Origin: Euptelea pleiosperma
Taxonomy: Eukaryota; Streptophyta; Magnoliopsida; Ranunculales; Eupteleaceae
Length of the DNA: 64,000 bases
Reading direction: 5' to 3'
Assembly: GCA_035048495.1 (NCBI GenBank)
Contig: CM068549.1
Span: forward strand, 3,691,059 to 3,755,058
Shown in pieces: positions 32,725 through 44,820 of the stretch. Positions within the stretch are counted from its first letter, which is position 1, and each line of letters begins with the position of its first letter. The position numbers were made by a program, and so were the translations under genes. The notes below the pieces were generated by a model. That model did not search any database. It was not told the origin of the DNA and saw nothing but the letters and a program-made list of their open reading frames with translations.

Positions 32725-35700
32725 TGAAATTCGGGTTTTTCCGTGTCGTCAATTCGGAAATCCTAACTTCAACAATAATTGTAAAATCCGATTATCTGCA
32801 AAATGTAACTTGTATAGCAGTACGTGTTGGATGTCGATCCGCACTTGGTGTGAGTTAGCGCAATAAGGAATTAAAATTAACAAATAATATACAGAGAGAA
32901 ATGAGAATGGTGGAAGAGATGAGAAGGGCGAGTCGATTTAAAAACAACACTCATTTGAGATTCAGAACACCAAAATATCAAAGTCAACTTCATTAATCAT
33001 CAAAGAGTGCGTACATTAATCAAAATAACAGAAATAAAGAAAGCATGTAAAGGGTTAAGAAATGAAGAAGTAAGGGAAAGAAACGTCCATTGAAATCTCG
33101 GAGCTAAGAGCGCTGCCGATCAAGAAGAGGATCGTCCAAGACTTCGATGAATGCTTCAATCGTGGAGAAGGGTTTTGACAGAAAAGCATCCCATGACCTT
33201 TGGAGGTAAGGGCGCTACCGATCAAGAAGAGGACCATCCAAATTTCATGGAATGCTGTTCAATCGAGAGAAGGGGTAAGGGAAAGAAACGTCCATTGAGA
33301 TCTCGAAGCTAAGGGCGCTACCGATCAAGAAGAGGATCGTCCAAGACTTCAATGAATGCTTCAATCAAGAGAAGGGTTTTGACAGAGAAGCATCCCATGA
33401 CCTTTGGAGCTAAGGGCGCTACCGATCAAGAAGAGGACCATCCAAATTTCATGGAATGCTACTCAATCGTGGAATCCACATCGAATCTTACCGGCCGACA
33501 AGGTAGATGTGAATTGGCAAATGTACAATGATGTGCCCTAAGAAGCTCACATTTTCACTCGTCGAAAGGAGTCGGCCAAGTGAATAGGCGATCGGCCTGA
33601 GATAGTAGGAGGAGGATCTAGAGAGAGAAAATAGACTTAGAGAGAGAAAGTCACTAACTCTAGAGAGAGAAAATGAGGGTTTAAGACACATGTTTAGGGA
33701 TGAGACGTCCCTTCCATGTCCGTTAGAGAAAGATAGAGAAAAAATGAAATGTAAAGAGAATGTAAAGATTCTAGAGAGAGAAACTAGAGGAAGAAGAGAG
33801 AGAAAATACCTAGTACTTACCTTGATCGAAAATCGGCCAAGTTGGATCGGCCCAAGGATTGATGGCCACGTGGATTGCACGTGTGGTGGTGTGCCTCGGA
33901 AGATGGTTCAGCCAACACCACGTGGCGGTTGCACACCGGAGAAGAAGAGGATGCCAAGAGGATGTTGCTGGCCAGTGCACCAATACACATGCAGCAAGGA
34001 GATCAATGGCGTAGTGTGGTGCACGCATGTTGCTGGCCAGTGCACCAATACACATGCAGCAAGGAGATCAATGGCATAGTGTGGTGCACGCATGTTGCTG
34101 GCCGGCCTTGTAATGGTGGTGAAGTGTTATACGGTGGTGTGGCCGTATTGCTAGCTGTAACCATGGCAAGGGTGGATGCAAGGAGAAGGAGCAACGTAGG
34201 TGAACCTGCATGTCTCTAGTTGGTGAAGGATGAACGTTGCAAATCTGGTCTGCAAGATGGTGGCATTGAGCATGGAGATCCACAGTCAAGGAGGAGATGG
34301 AGATGACATTCGTGACTTGCACTATGGATTTGCAGGCTTCCAACAAGGCAGCAATTGGACTGTAAGGTGCATGGTGTTACAAGGTCTTCTCTCCGGTGAT
34401 GGAAAAATGGAGGCCGCCCAAGACAGAGATCAGTGGTGTTGCAAGGAGGAGGATGTGAGGAAAATGGAACTAAGTTGCAGGTGGTGCATCCAGACCTGCA
34501 ACTGATGATGGTTGTGGACTGAACAAGGCTTGCAAGGGGAGGACGCACAAATCTGGGCGTGAGGTGAGGTAGCAGGCGATTGCAGCGACCAGAGTTGCTG
34601 GCAGCAACTCCGGTGAAAAAGATGACGGTGATGAAGAAGAAGAAGGAAGGAAGAAGAAGAGGAAACCAAAGTTGCTGGTGGCTGAAGAGGAGCCAAAACG
34701 GTGGGAAGAAAAGAGAGATGGAGAGGTTGCTGCTTGCACCAGCAGAGAGTGCACCCAAGAGAAGATTTGCAGGTCCGTGGGAGAGTTGGAGATTGCTCCG
34801 GCGTCAATGGAGATCGCCAGAGTAGTGCTATAACCGTAAAGGCGGCTGAAGTGCTGGTACAGCAAGACGCCTATAGATGCGTGGATGAAGATCTCGATCG
34901 GTGGTACCTTGAGAAGAAAAGGATGGCCTGCAAGCCGTTTCAAATCGTGGCCTGCAAGTTCGGGCAGCAAGCACTGTGATCGTGCTCTAGAGGATGAACA
35001 AGGTTGTAGATGGGTGAGGATCCCGAAAAGAGCACCTGTAGGTGCTTCTTCGGCTGGTGTTGGTGGAGGAAGGAGGCCGTTGGCTGGATAAGACAGTCTG
35101 CAAGTGTGTGCAGACCGTGTTCTTGAGAGGAAATCCCGACCGTAGGTGGAAGAAGCACCATGAGATGGATGCTTTGCTGGCCGGGTTTCAGATCAACATA
35201 TTGCTGGAGACGATGTGGATCACCGATGCTGCACTTCAGGGAGTTGTAGATGCACCCATAGATCAGTGAACATTTCAGCAACGTCGTGGCAGCAACTGCC
35301 ATTGTTGAGAAATGAGAGGATACCGTTGGATGGAGAAAAACGCCTGCAACAAAGGAGAAGGATGAAGGAGCCATCCGAGTTGCACACTGGTTTGCACGAA
35401 GGAGAAGAAGACGTTTCTTTTTATTAAGAGAAAGAGAGGGGGTTTTCTAGTTTTTAGAGTGAGAGGGGGAATCGTGGAATTAGTTAGAATGACTAGGAGA
35501 GAGAGAGGGATAAGGGAAAAGATGGGAGAATTGTGGAATGAAGAGAGAGAAACGATCAAGGAAGACCGATTCTCTCATGTTCATATGGACTTGAGTTGGG
35601 CTTAGGTTAGTTGAGGCATTGGGCTCCCAATTTGCTTGTGGGCCACTTGGCCATGGGCTATGTGGACCACTAAGGCCATGGGGATCCATTAGATGATGGA

Positions 35701-36707
35701 TTTAAGACCATTCGATGAAATGAGGTGGTGGTCGGTCCAAGAAATGGTGTCGGGCCATGGGTTATAGATAGACCGTGGCCCGCTAATGGATAGGCCATAG
35801 GATAGTAGACTTTTGGGCAATTACTGAGCATGCCACATGTCAGCCAATGGGCCAACAAGACAATGGACCTAAGGATAGGTGAACCAATGGGTCACTAAGA
35901 TAATGCGTGATGAGGGAGTCGGACCCGATATTGGCAAACTATTAGATCTGAAGAGATCCAACGGTCCGATGGATGATCTAATGGTCCGACGGAGGATCTA
36001 ATGGTGGAAAAGCTATGGGAGATGGGATAGAGCTAGAGGAGATGAGATCGGAGGTTAGATGATGGAGATCGGAGGGTTAGAACGGATGATCGGATAGTCA
36101 AATGGATGATCGGGTGGTGAGATGTGGGCAGTTAGAGAGATGGAAGAGAGAGGAGAGAGAAAATGATACAAAATAAATACAAAAGAGCTGGCAGAGGGTC
36201 TTGAACCCTGATCTTCAATGTAATCTTCAGTCGGCTTCATCAATCACGTGAGCCGTCAATTTATGTCCTTTGGTGCGGTTTTTAATCACTTTGGCCCGTC
36301 TCTTAGTCTTCAACTTTGCCTCTCTCTTGGTTCTTTATCTGGCTCTACGATCCTCTGACTTGACCCGTACTTGGCATGTTCTTCTAGTCATAGCCTGTTG
36401 GCTCTTTGAGCTTTGATAGTAGGCTTCTATGGTTGATCGTGGGCCCGTAAGTCTCGAGAATGGCTTGATCGGGTTTCCTGCAATAACGAGAAGCGCGTAA
36501 TGAGACTTAGTCAAAACGGCTTCATATCTAGACTTCCAAAAATGTGTTTAATGCATGCAAATATACCATTTCATCCAGAAAAGTGTGTTCTACGTAATAG
36601 AAGAGACTCTTACGTAGAAAAGTGGATAAATAGGGAAGTTTTACGTAGGAGAGTGCGATAACACTAAAGGATAATAGCTTAAAATAAGCACTTTTAAGCG
36701 AATATCA
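32725..36707 (-). mobile_element. Solo LTR IV (A family), antisense, inside element A
   Basis: Begins TGAAATTCGGG and ends GCGAATATCA; its complement therefore starts TGATATTCGC like A's LTRs. Flanks are AAACA (32720-32724) and AAACC (36708-36712), a 5-bp TSD with one mismatch. Comparison with 7012-8330 shows A's interior is otherwise continuous here. At 3983 bp it is longer than the other copies, partly because of a 103-bp tandem repeat at 33070-33480. The 33800-35700 part is GC-richer and throws up several overlapping frames on both strands, none conserved in sister LTRs. Confidence 0.85.
33070..33480. repeat. Tandem repeat, about 103-bp sub-unit within a 205-bp unit
   Basis: GTAAGGGAAAGAAACGTCC recurs at 33070 and 33275 (205 bp). 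Within each unit, AAGGGCGCTACCGATCAAGA followed by AGAGGAYCRTCCAA occurs twice, giving four sub-units. It is found only in solo LTR IV. Confidence 0.9.
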
Positions 36708-37645
36708 AAACCCATCAACCTAAAACCTAGTCCAGCTACGAAGCATGACTGGCTACCCTTATTTTGAGATGAAAAAAAAAAAGAACTAATGTGGATGTAC
36801 CGTGAAAAGAAAAGTAAAGAAGAAAAAATCAAAAGGAAAAGAAAGTGGTTCAAGCTGAAAATAAAATATAGAAAGAAAGTATGAAAAAGAGCTAAAAAGA
36901 AATTGAGCAACCTCAAAAATATCGAGAAAAAGAGAAAAATACGAAAAAAGGAAAAAAAATCAAATAATGGTGCTACACCGTAGGAAAAATGCAAGAACAT
37001 GGAGATATCCTCTTAAGGTCTTTGAAATCCTTTATCCTTTACTTTTCTACACCTGACCTAAGCCTCATTACAACCGAGGAAAGTCCTACTTGATTCTAGG
37101 ATAGCATGATCATAAAATGTAGAGATTGGACGAAGAGAAGCTATAGAGTTTGATCTGACGTTCCCAAGTGAAGTAATATTCCAATCATGAGATCTTCTTC
37201 TGTTAAAAATGTCATTCCTTCAAATAAAATATATGTGAGATCTTTTGCCTCTTTATATTAAATACATCTCCTCAAATATAAATTGAGAGAAAAGAAGAAC
37301 ACCCTTCTCGAGTGATTCCATTTTGAGTAGTTTACAAGTGAGAATTGAGGTCGATGCATACAAACTTATAGGTGATCTGGAAAGCTTTACTGTCGGATGA
37401 TGAGAATGTTGAGCACACACACACGCAGAGTCTGACTATTCTGGGTCTTGATTATCAGTCTGTAGACTTGCCAAAACTTCTCAACTCTTTACTAGCATGT
37501 AACTGCTTTCCATCCATTTAATGATTTAGCGAATGGTGTTTTCCCTGAGCTAATATGAAAAAGTGTGCAGCATGCGCAGAGCCCTTTTAAGTTCATTTAT
37601 TTCGCACTAATTGCCAAGGATTGGCAATATGCTGGTTGGGGGTTG
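36708..37645 (+). other. 3' non-coding interior of element A, second part, with PPT
   Basis: A-rich sequence ending in the LTR-proximal module: stem ATTGCCAA/TTGGCAAT with loop GGA (37610-37628), a 7-base spacer, then TTGGGGGTTG directly before the 3' LTR at 37646. No frame is supported. Confidence 0.75.
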
Positions 37646-37835
37646 TGATATTCGCTTAAAAGTGCGTATTTTCCACAGTTATCTTCTAAGCGTTATCACA
37701 CTCTCCTACGTTAAAATGCTCTATTTATCTACTTTTCTACGTAAGAGTCTCTTTTGTTGCGTTGAACACACTTTTCTGGACGAAATAGTATATTTGCATG
37801 CATTAAACGCATTTCTGGAAGTCTAGATATGAAGA
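37646..37835 (+). repeat. 3' LTR of element A, piece 1
   Basis: TGATATTCGC start through TCTAGATATGAAGA, where solo LTR I is inserted. It continues at 44581 (CGTTATGATC), exactly as in the uninterrupted 5' LTR around 15350. Confidence 0.9.
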
Positions 37836-39254
37836 TGAAAGTAGGTATTTCCCCGTCGTTGGTTACGGAAACCCTAGAATTTCAACTAAATTTGTATCTC
37901 TTCCGATTTAATTCCTGCAAAAGTATGAACTTTGTATAGGGATTCTTGTCGGATGTCGATCCGCACTCAGGGTTAGTGTGCTTAATTCAAGGACATGAAA
38001 TGACGGATTTTGCCAAAAATTGATGGAGAGATGAGAGTTGTGGTGTGAATTTTTTTTTTTTTTTTTAAAACATAATCTTAACGTTTTAGAGAGAGAAAGT
38101 GCTACAAACAACCAAGAATCACAAAAGCAAAACAAAAAAATAACAATAGTTTTTATTCATAAATTCCAAATAAGAATTACAATTCAATCAAAAAAACACA
38201 TACTAGCAATGAAATGTCTAGAGAGAAAACCAAAATTTTAGAGATAGAAAGGGGCTAACTAGAGAGAGAATGTGGGGACACTAGAGAGAGAAATAGCCTT
38301 ACCGTGGAGAACTCGCTGGAGAATTTGTCACGCCCCGAATCCGGATACCCAGATACGACCCGAAAATCCGTGGATCGACCCGTACCCGAACCCAGAGGTG
38401 ATCCATGAATGTCCCCTAGTGGTCCAATTAGGTCAATTAGACTACTAAGGTTCATTCGAAAACCGACTAAGTAAAAAAAAAAGTCTAGATGTAGGAAACA
38501 AATAATTCAAATAATTCAATCAATCAACTAAATGTGGAGAGATGGAAGTGAGAACATGCTCTCAATCAAAGGCTTACATGCCTGTGAAAATAAATAAATA
38601 ATGTTATAAAATAATCAAATACAACTTTCTAAAGTGTAGGATCGACTCCCAAATCCTCGCCGATCTCCTCGAATGCACCGGAGTCTTTCATCTCAAAATC
38701 ATCTCACGTACCCGGCTCCTCAAAATCTGAAAATGGTATCGGTGTAGCACCGTGAGCCGAGGCCCAGTAATAACAACTGTGTGCATGGTATGATATCATA
38801 CTATAAAAGTTTTTAACCAAGGTATGCATCTCAATCATATAATAAGGATGACATGAATATGAGGATGAATGCAGATGAGTAAGGGATGCCAATGCAACTA
38901 GTACCCATAACCACATAGGGTCTCCATCTCCTTCCCGCACTGGGAGCAGTCTCATCGACCCATCTGCAGGATATAATAACGTCTGGGGCCTTTCACCCTA
39001 GGGTACCGAACCCTGATTAATTGATAAAACCAATATAAACGTATATAATATACTTCAACCCCGTTCCCTTATGCACCCCTTATATGAAATGACGTGATGA
39101 TCATGGTATGACAACAAGATGTACTAGGGTTACATGACATAAGCACGCATATATTTAACATTTAAATATAAATATAAAATGAACCAATGATCATTAAGAG
39201 TAATAATATGGAAACGAATTAGGGTTAACCATGAATAACATGTAATAATCACCG

Positions 39255-39695
39255 AAGGTCACGATCAACACGGATGAATAATATAAGTGGAAATCACAAG
39301 ACAATCCAACACACCATGGCCGAACCCTATGAGGGATCTATGACACAAGGTCGAACCCTAAAAAGGGATCCAAGACACTTGGCCGAACCCTATGAGGGAT
39401 CCAAGACACATGGGTGGGATCCCCATGCATACAAGTATAGGTCGAACCATCTAGGTATAATAGTCAATAAGACATGACCAAATATCACAATCAACATCGA
39501 TGAATAATATAAGTGAAAATCGTAAGAGAATCCAACACGCCATGGCCGAACCCTATGAGGGATCCATGACACAAGGTCGAACCCTAAAGAGGGATCCAAG
39601 ACACTTGGCCGAACCCTATCAGAGATCCAAGACACATGGGTGGGATCCCCATGCATACAGGTATAGGTCAAACCATCTAGGGTTTAGTCAAACAA
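39255..39695. repeat. 226-bp direct duplication inside solo LTR III
   Basis: Two copies offset by 226 bp (GATGAATAATATAAGTG at about 39271 and 39497). Each holds three shorter GGCCGAACCCTATGAGGGAT-type sub-repeats ending CCAAGACAC or TGACACAAGG. Confidence 0.9.
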
Positions 39696-39769
39696 CAAGG
39701 TTAAAACCTTAATAGTTAATAATCATGACTGAACCACGAACAATTAATAGGGTTTTTTTTAAAAAAATG

Positions 39770-40870
39770 TACTGCATTATAAAAATCATAACTAAATAAA
39801 TATGAATTAGAAAAATATAAGCTCAATGGATTTAAAAACTAGATTTACAGAGATTTTATAAAAAAATAAATAGAAAAATATTCGGATTCAAAATATAGGT
39901 CAAAAATCTTAATTAATTGGGCCGGACAGAATCTGGGATACAGAAAAGTCCTACACATTTAAAAACTCATAACTTAATCAATACATATCAGAAAAATACA
40001 AACTCAAGGGTTATAGAAACTAAATTGATAGAGGTATCTATGAAAAATAATTAAAAAAATATTTAGGTTAAAAATATAGATTGAAATCTCAAGTGAAGTG
40101 GACCGTGTAAAATCTAAAATTTTGGGTTTTACAAAAAAGTCCAGCACGTTTGAAAAATCATAACTTAATCAATACAGATCAGAAAAATATAAACTCAAAG
40201 GTTCTAGAAATTAGATTGATAGAGGTATCTGTGAAAAATAATTATAAAAATATTTAGGTTAAAAATATGGATCGAAATCTCAAGTAAACTAGACCGTGTA
40301 AAATATAAAATTTTGGGTTTTATAGAAAAGTCTAGTAGGTTTGAAAAATCATAACTTAATCAATACAGATCAGAAAAATATAAACTCAAAGGTTCTAGAA
40401 ACTAGATAGATAGAGGTATCTATGAAAAATAATTAGAAAAATATTTAGGTTAAAAATATAGATCGAAATCTCAGGTAAAGTGGACTGTGTAAAATCTAGA
40501 ATTCTGGGTTTTACAGAAAAGTCCAGCACGTTTGAAAAATCATAACTTAATCAATACAAATCAGAAAAATATAAACTCAAAGGTTATAAAAACTAGATTG
40601 ATAGAGGTATCCATGAAAAATAATTAGAAAAATATTTAGATTAAAAATATAGATCGAAATCTCAAGTGAATCGGACCGTGTAAAATCTAAAATTCTGAGT
40701 TTTTTGGTAAAGTCATACAACTTAGAAAAATCATAACTTAATCAATAAAAATCAGAAAAATACAAACTAAACGGTTTTGAAAAATAGATTCATAGAGGTA
40801 TTTATAAAAAATAATTATAAAAATATTTAAATTATAAAAATATAACAAAAATGATAAAGAACATAGTCAT
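39770..40870. repeat. 191-bp tandem array, about six copies, inside solo LTR III
   Basis: The anchor CATAACTTAATCAATA falls at 39968, 40159, 40350, 40541 and 40732, exactly 191 bp apart each time, with a weaker first copy at 39787. Units contain GATCAGAAAAATATAAACTC, GATAGAGGTATC and AAATATTTAGGTTAAAAATA. Copies are 80-95% alike by eye. Confidence 0.95.
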
Positions 40871-43800
40871 CCGTTATATGCACAAAATAGACCATGACCA
40901 AACCCATCATGGTGGCCCAAAATAAAAATCAATCCAATAAGAATAAAATAAATATTGTTGAAATTAATTTATAATGAGTATCAACCATTATCTAATGAAA
41001 GAGAAACAAAATCTTGAAGAAAAACAAGTATAGGATGGATCAAGCGCACTTACCTCAAGGTTTCTTGAATTTTAATGAAAATCAAAAGTTTCTTCAAATT
41101 TGAAAGTCGTCGGATCGTCCTATCCTCGGAGTATGTTCTTCAAATCAGAGTCCCCGTCAATTCTCCCTTCTTGCTCGAGTGCAATCGGTGCCCGGATGAA
41201 GGTTTAATGGAGCTTGCTCTATTTTTCGATGGAGTTGGGTTTGTGAAAGCTTCTAAAGCTTTAGGGTTTTTCATAAATAGGTTTAGGGAAGGATTAGGGT
41301 TTCTATTTTGTTGAAATTCGTAACTAGCAAAGGGATGACTTTTTCAACCCTCAAAAACTTATATTTTACACTATGAATGGGTTAGGAATGGGCCCAAGGC
41401 CCATATACATCAATAGGCTTCATTTAAGAATATTATTAAGCCCAAAAGGTTTCTAGATTAGCCATACGGGCCCACCCAATAATTATAACATAATTAATTA
41501 TTAATTAATTCAATCAAACTATATTATATAATTTAAAGTCCATACAATAAGGTATTGACACATGTCACACACATAAATCACAAAAATGTTCAAAACCCTA
41601 GAAAATTGTCAAATGATATTGGAATGACCCGAAAGTGATTCGCGGGTCCCACACGCCTATTAAATAAATAAAATATAATTAAATATTAATTTTAAAAAAA
41701 TATAAGAATGGTAGGAAAGTTTAAAAATTACAAAAATGCTATTTTTGTCCAAATCTCCCGAAATCTCCTGCTAAGGTTTTTATGTCTCAGAAAAGCTTCC
41801 AAATTTCACAGGTAAGTTGATAAGGATAAAATAGGAATATTTTTGGAGTCTCGGGCCCACAAAATAATTTTTTTATAAAAGTTCTGGAATGTTAGCTGCG
41901 GCAAAAAAAAGTCCTCTGCAAGTTATGGTTTATTATTTTTAGTGGGAATTTAGCCCTAAAGAGCGAGTTTCAAAAATAGCAGGTTTTTCAAAGTTGTCAG
42001 AATGAAACCAAATTAAATACACATACTCATACATGATATTAAACAATAAAAACAATAATAAGAGTCTGAAAAAGTTTCAAGTTTGCATTATTAGGTGAAT
42101 TTACCATAATACCCTAGAACGAAAGTTCGGGGTATTACAGAATTACTATTGATGGGGTCGCATGGGCATTCTTGGCCAAGTGTGGGAGTGGTTGACTTGA
42201 GATGATGGTGGATCTATGAGGAGCGTGTTGGGGATGACGATCTCCATCGGTGCAGCTCACAGTTGGTGGTGATGATGAACGACTTAGTGGCGATGTGGAG
42301 GACGTCTCCTTCCCTTCTCTTCTCTCCTCTTTTATCTTCTTTTTCTTTTTATTTTATTTTATTTTTTTTGCTGTTGTCTTCGTTTTTGGGAGAGAGAAGT
42401 GAAGAGAACGTGGGTGTTGCAGACCGTGATCCAAGCCGTCCGGGATAGGTGCAGTCCAGCTATGAAACTTGCAGGTGGTGGTGCTCTCGATCTAAACCGT
42501 GAACGCTGGAGTAAAGGGGCGGCACACCTGCTGTTTAGGTGATGAACCAGCAGGTTGGGGAAGGTGCTAGAAGGTGGAGAGGCTGGAGTCGCTGGACGGC
42601 GCACACCAGCAGCAATGCGACCTTCCTCCTCCTTCTTCTTATCTTCTTCCTATTTTTTTTCTTTTCTTTTCTTTTTTTTTTCTTGAGGAGAGAATGGTTC
42701 GGAGGAATGAGAGGAGAAAGGAGAGAGAGGACGCTGTGAGAGAAGTCGGGCGTGGTAGAGGAGCTAGGTGGTGGTCCAAACCATTGCTTTTGTAGGCGGG
42801 GTGGTAGGCGGAGGAGATTCTAATCGAGTTGCAGCGGTGGTTGGGAGTTGTTACAGGCGGTGGAGGGATTGCAGCAGCAGGCGGTGGCAGCACACGGTTC
42901 TTGCAAGAGTGGGGCAGTGCAGCAGCAGGCTGAAATGGAGGAGAGAAAGAGAGGAGGGCGAACCTCCTTTCCTCCTCTTCTTTTTCTTCTTCTTCCTTGG
43001 AAGAAAACGGTCCAGAGAATGGGGGTGTGACGGTTGCTATTGCTGTCGGAGAGAGGTCACGGCTAGGGTTGAGGAGAGGGTGATAGAGAGAAGAGAATGG
43101 AGGAGGGGGCAGCTTGCTCTTGCTGTCATGGACGTGGGAGGGAAAATGAGGGGCTTGGTGGCTAGGGTGAGAACAGTGGTGCACCAGTCCGGTGGAGGGC
43201 GGTGTGCACGGTGGTGGTAGATGGTGTAGACGGCAACTGATGTTGCAATAACTTGGGAACCCACCGTTGGGTTCTGTGGAGGTGCTGGCTATCCAACAGG
43301 AGCAAAAGAGATGGAGAGAAGAGGGGTAAAACGAGGTAGAAGATGGCCGGAGTTCTGCAACTCCGGCGAACTACGAAAAGAGAAGATGAAGAAGATGAAA
43401 AAGAAGAAGAAGAAAGGAGGAGGAAGATGGGGCCAAAGAAGAGGGGAAGGGTTTTGGGGAAGGAGAGGAAGAAATTGGAGGGGGATTAGGGTTCGAACGA
43501 ACCCTTCTCCCTCCTCTTATAAAGCTCCCTATTTCCTTTAATGGAAATAGGGTATTTTTGAAAATAAAAAAATATTTATTTTTTTTTTTATTTTTTTTTT
43601 TAAGTAAAAATCTACTTTTCTATGGGGAATCTCCCCAATTAGTGGACCCCCCATTTTTTTGAAATTTAATTAAAATTCTTTGGAAATTCACGGAGTCCAC
43701 TAACTGGTCGGACAGCGGGTCGATGATGATGGGCCCGGCTACGGGCCCACATGGATTTATGATGTCCATTGTCTCACAAGATGATGTGACAGATGGTCTG

Positions 43801-44580
43801 ATGGCGATCGGATGGATGGTGACTTGATTGGGACCCAGATTGGTAGATCGACGGATCTAGAGAGATCCAACGGTCCGATTGAAGATCCAATGGTCCGATG
43901 GAAGATCCAATGGTCAGAAAGCTAAGGGAGATGAGATAGAGCCGAAGGGTAGGAGTTCTGGGGTTAGGTCAGTAGATTCGAGGATCGAGAGATGAAGAGA
44001 GAGAGAGAATAAGAAGAGATGAGAGAGAAAGTATCAAAAAAAATGGAGAAAAGTATTGGCAGAGGGTCTGGAACCCTGGTCTTCACTGTGACCATCCTCA
44101 CGCTTCTCCAGTAGAGTCTACTATCATTCTTTGCTGACTCATGTGGCTTTAACCGCTTTGGTCCGTCTCTTGGTCATTGGCTCTCCTACTATCTTCGTTC
44201 TTTGGGCCGGCTTTTTGGTCCTCTTATTCAGCCCATATTTGGCCCATATCTTCTAGTCATGGCATGTGGGCTCTTTAAGCTTTGATAATGGGCTTTCATG
44301 ATCGATTTGGGCCCACAAGTCTTGAGAATCGTCCCATCGGGGTTTCCTACGACAGAAGAAGCGCGTAATGAGACTCTCTCAGAATGACTACATGTCTAGA
44401 CTTCCGAAAATGTGTTTAATGCATGCAAATATACCATTTCGTCCAGAAAAGTGTGTTCTACGCAACACAAGAGACTCTTACGTAGAAAAGTAGGTAAATA
44501 GAGTATTTTACGTAGGAGAATGCAATAACGCTAAAAGGATAATTGCTTAAAATAAGCACTTTTGAGCGAATATCAGAAGA

Positions 44581-44820
44581 CGTTATGATCAAGTCTCATT
44601 ACGTGTTCTTCTCTTACAAGAAACTCGATCGGACTATTCTCGAGACTTACGGGCCCACGATCAACCACAGAAGCCTAATATCAAAGCTTAAAGAGCCAAC
44701 ATGCTATGACTAGAAGATACAGGCCAAGTACGGGTCAAGTCAGAGGATCACGGAGTCGGTCCAAAGAACCAAGAGAGATGGAGAGCCGATGACCAAGAGA
44801 CGGATCAAAGCAGTCGAAGC
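44581..44820 (+). repeat. 3' LTR of element A, piece 2
   Basis: CGTTATGATCAAGTCTCATT through CAGTCGAAGC, collinear with 15355-15595 of the 5' LTR. It is interrupted by solo LTR II. Confidence 0.9.

Larger units (their letters stand above)
38326..42139. mobile_element. Solo LTR III (TGTCACG family), 3.8 kb
   Basis: Starts TGTCACGCCCCGAA and ends TTCGGGGTATTACA, so the first 14 bases are an imperfect inverted repeat of the last 14. A perfect TSD, GAATT, flanks it (38321-38325, 42140-42144). It contains a 226-bp duplication (39255-39695) and a 191-bp tandem array (39770-40870). CTTACCTCAAGG at 41050 reads as a splice donor on the minus strand, suggesting transcription leftward. Relatives lie at 12531-14390 (opposite) and 51150-52260 (same orientation). 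No coding domain was found. Confidence 0.88.
37836..44575 (-). mobile_element. Solo LTR I (A family), antisense, split by another LTR
   Basis: TGAAAGTAGG…GCGAATATCA with TSD GAAGA (37831-37835, 44576-44580). Without the insertion at 38326-42139 it is about 2.92 kb, close to A's LTR length. No interior is present, so it is a solo LTR left by LTR-LTR recombination. It holds one palindrome (43347-43366) and a tRNA-like segment (44052-44125). GC-richer frames at 42260-43540 overlap on both strands and are not called. Confidence 0.9.

Noticed and set aside
33810..35559. Many overlapping frames up to 180 codons in solo LTR IV
   Set aside because: GC-richer sequence lacks stops by composition. There are competing frames on both strands, no domain, and no counterpart in solo LTRs I and II.
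39770..40870. Possible CRISPR-like regular spacing
   Set aside because: The 191-bp units are contiguous and similar along their whole length, with no unique spacers; this is a plant nuclear tandem repeat.
42263..43541. Frames up to 181 codons in solo LTR I
   Set aside because: Same reasoning: LTR sequence with low-complexity pyrimidine and purine tracts, no conservation.
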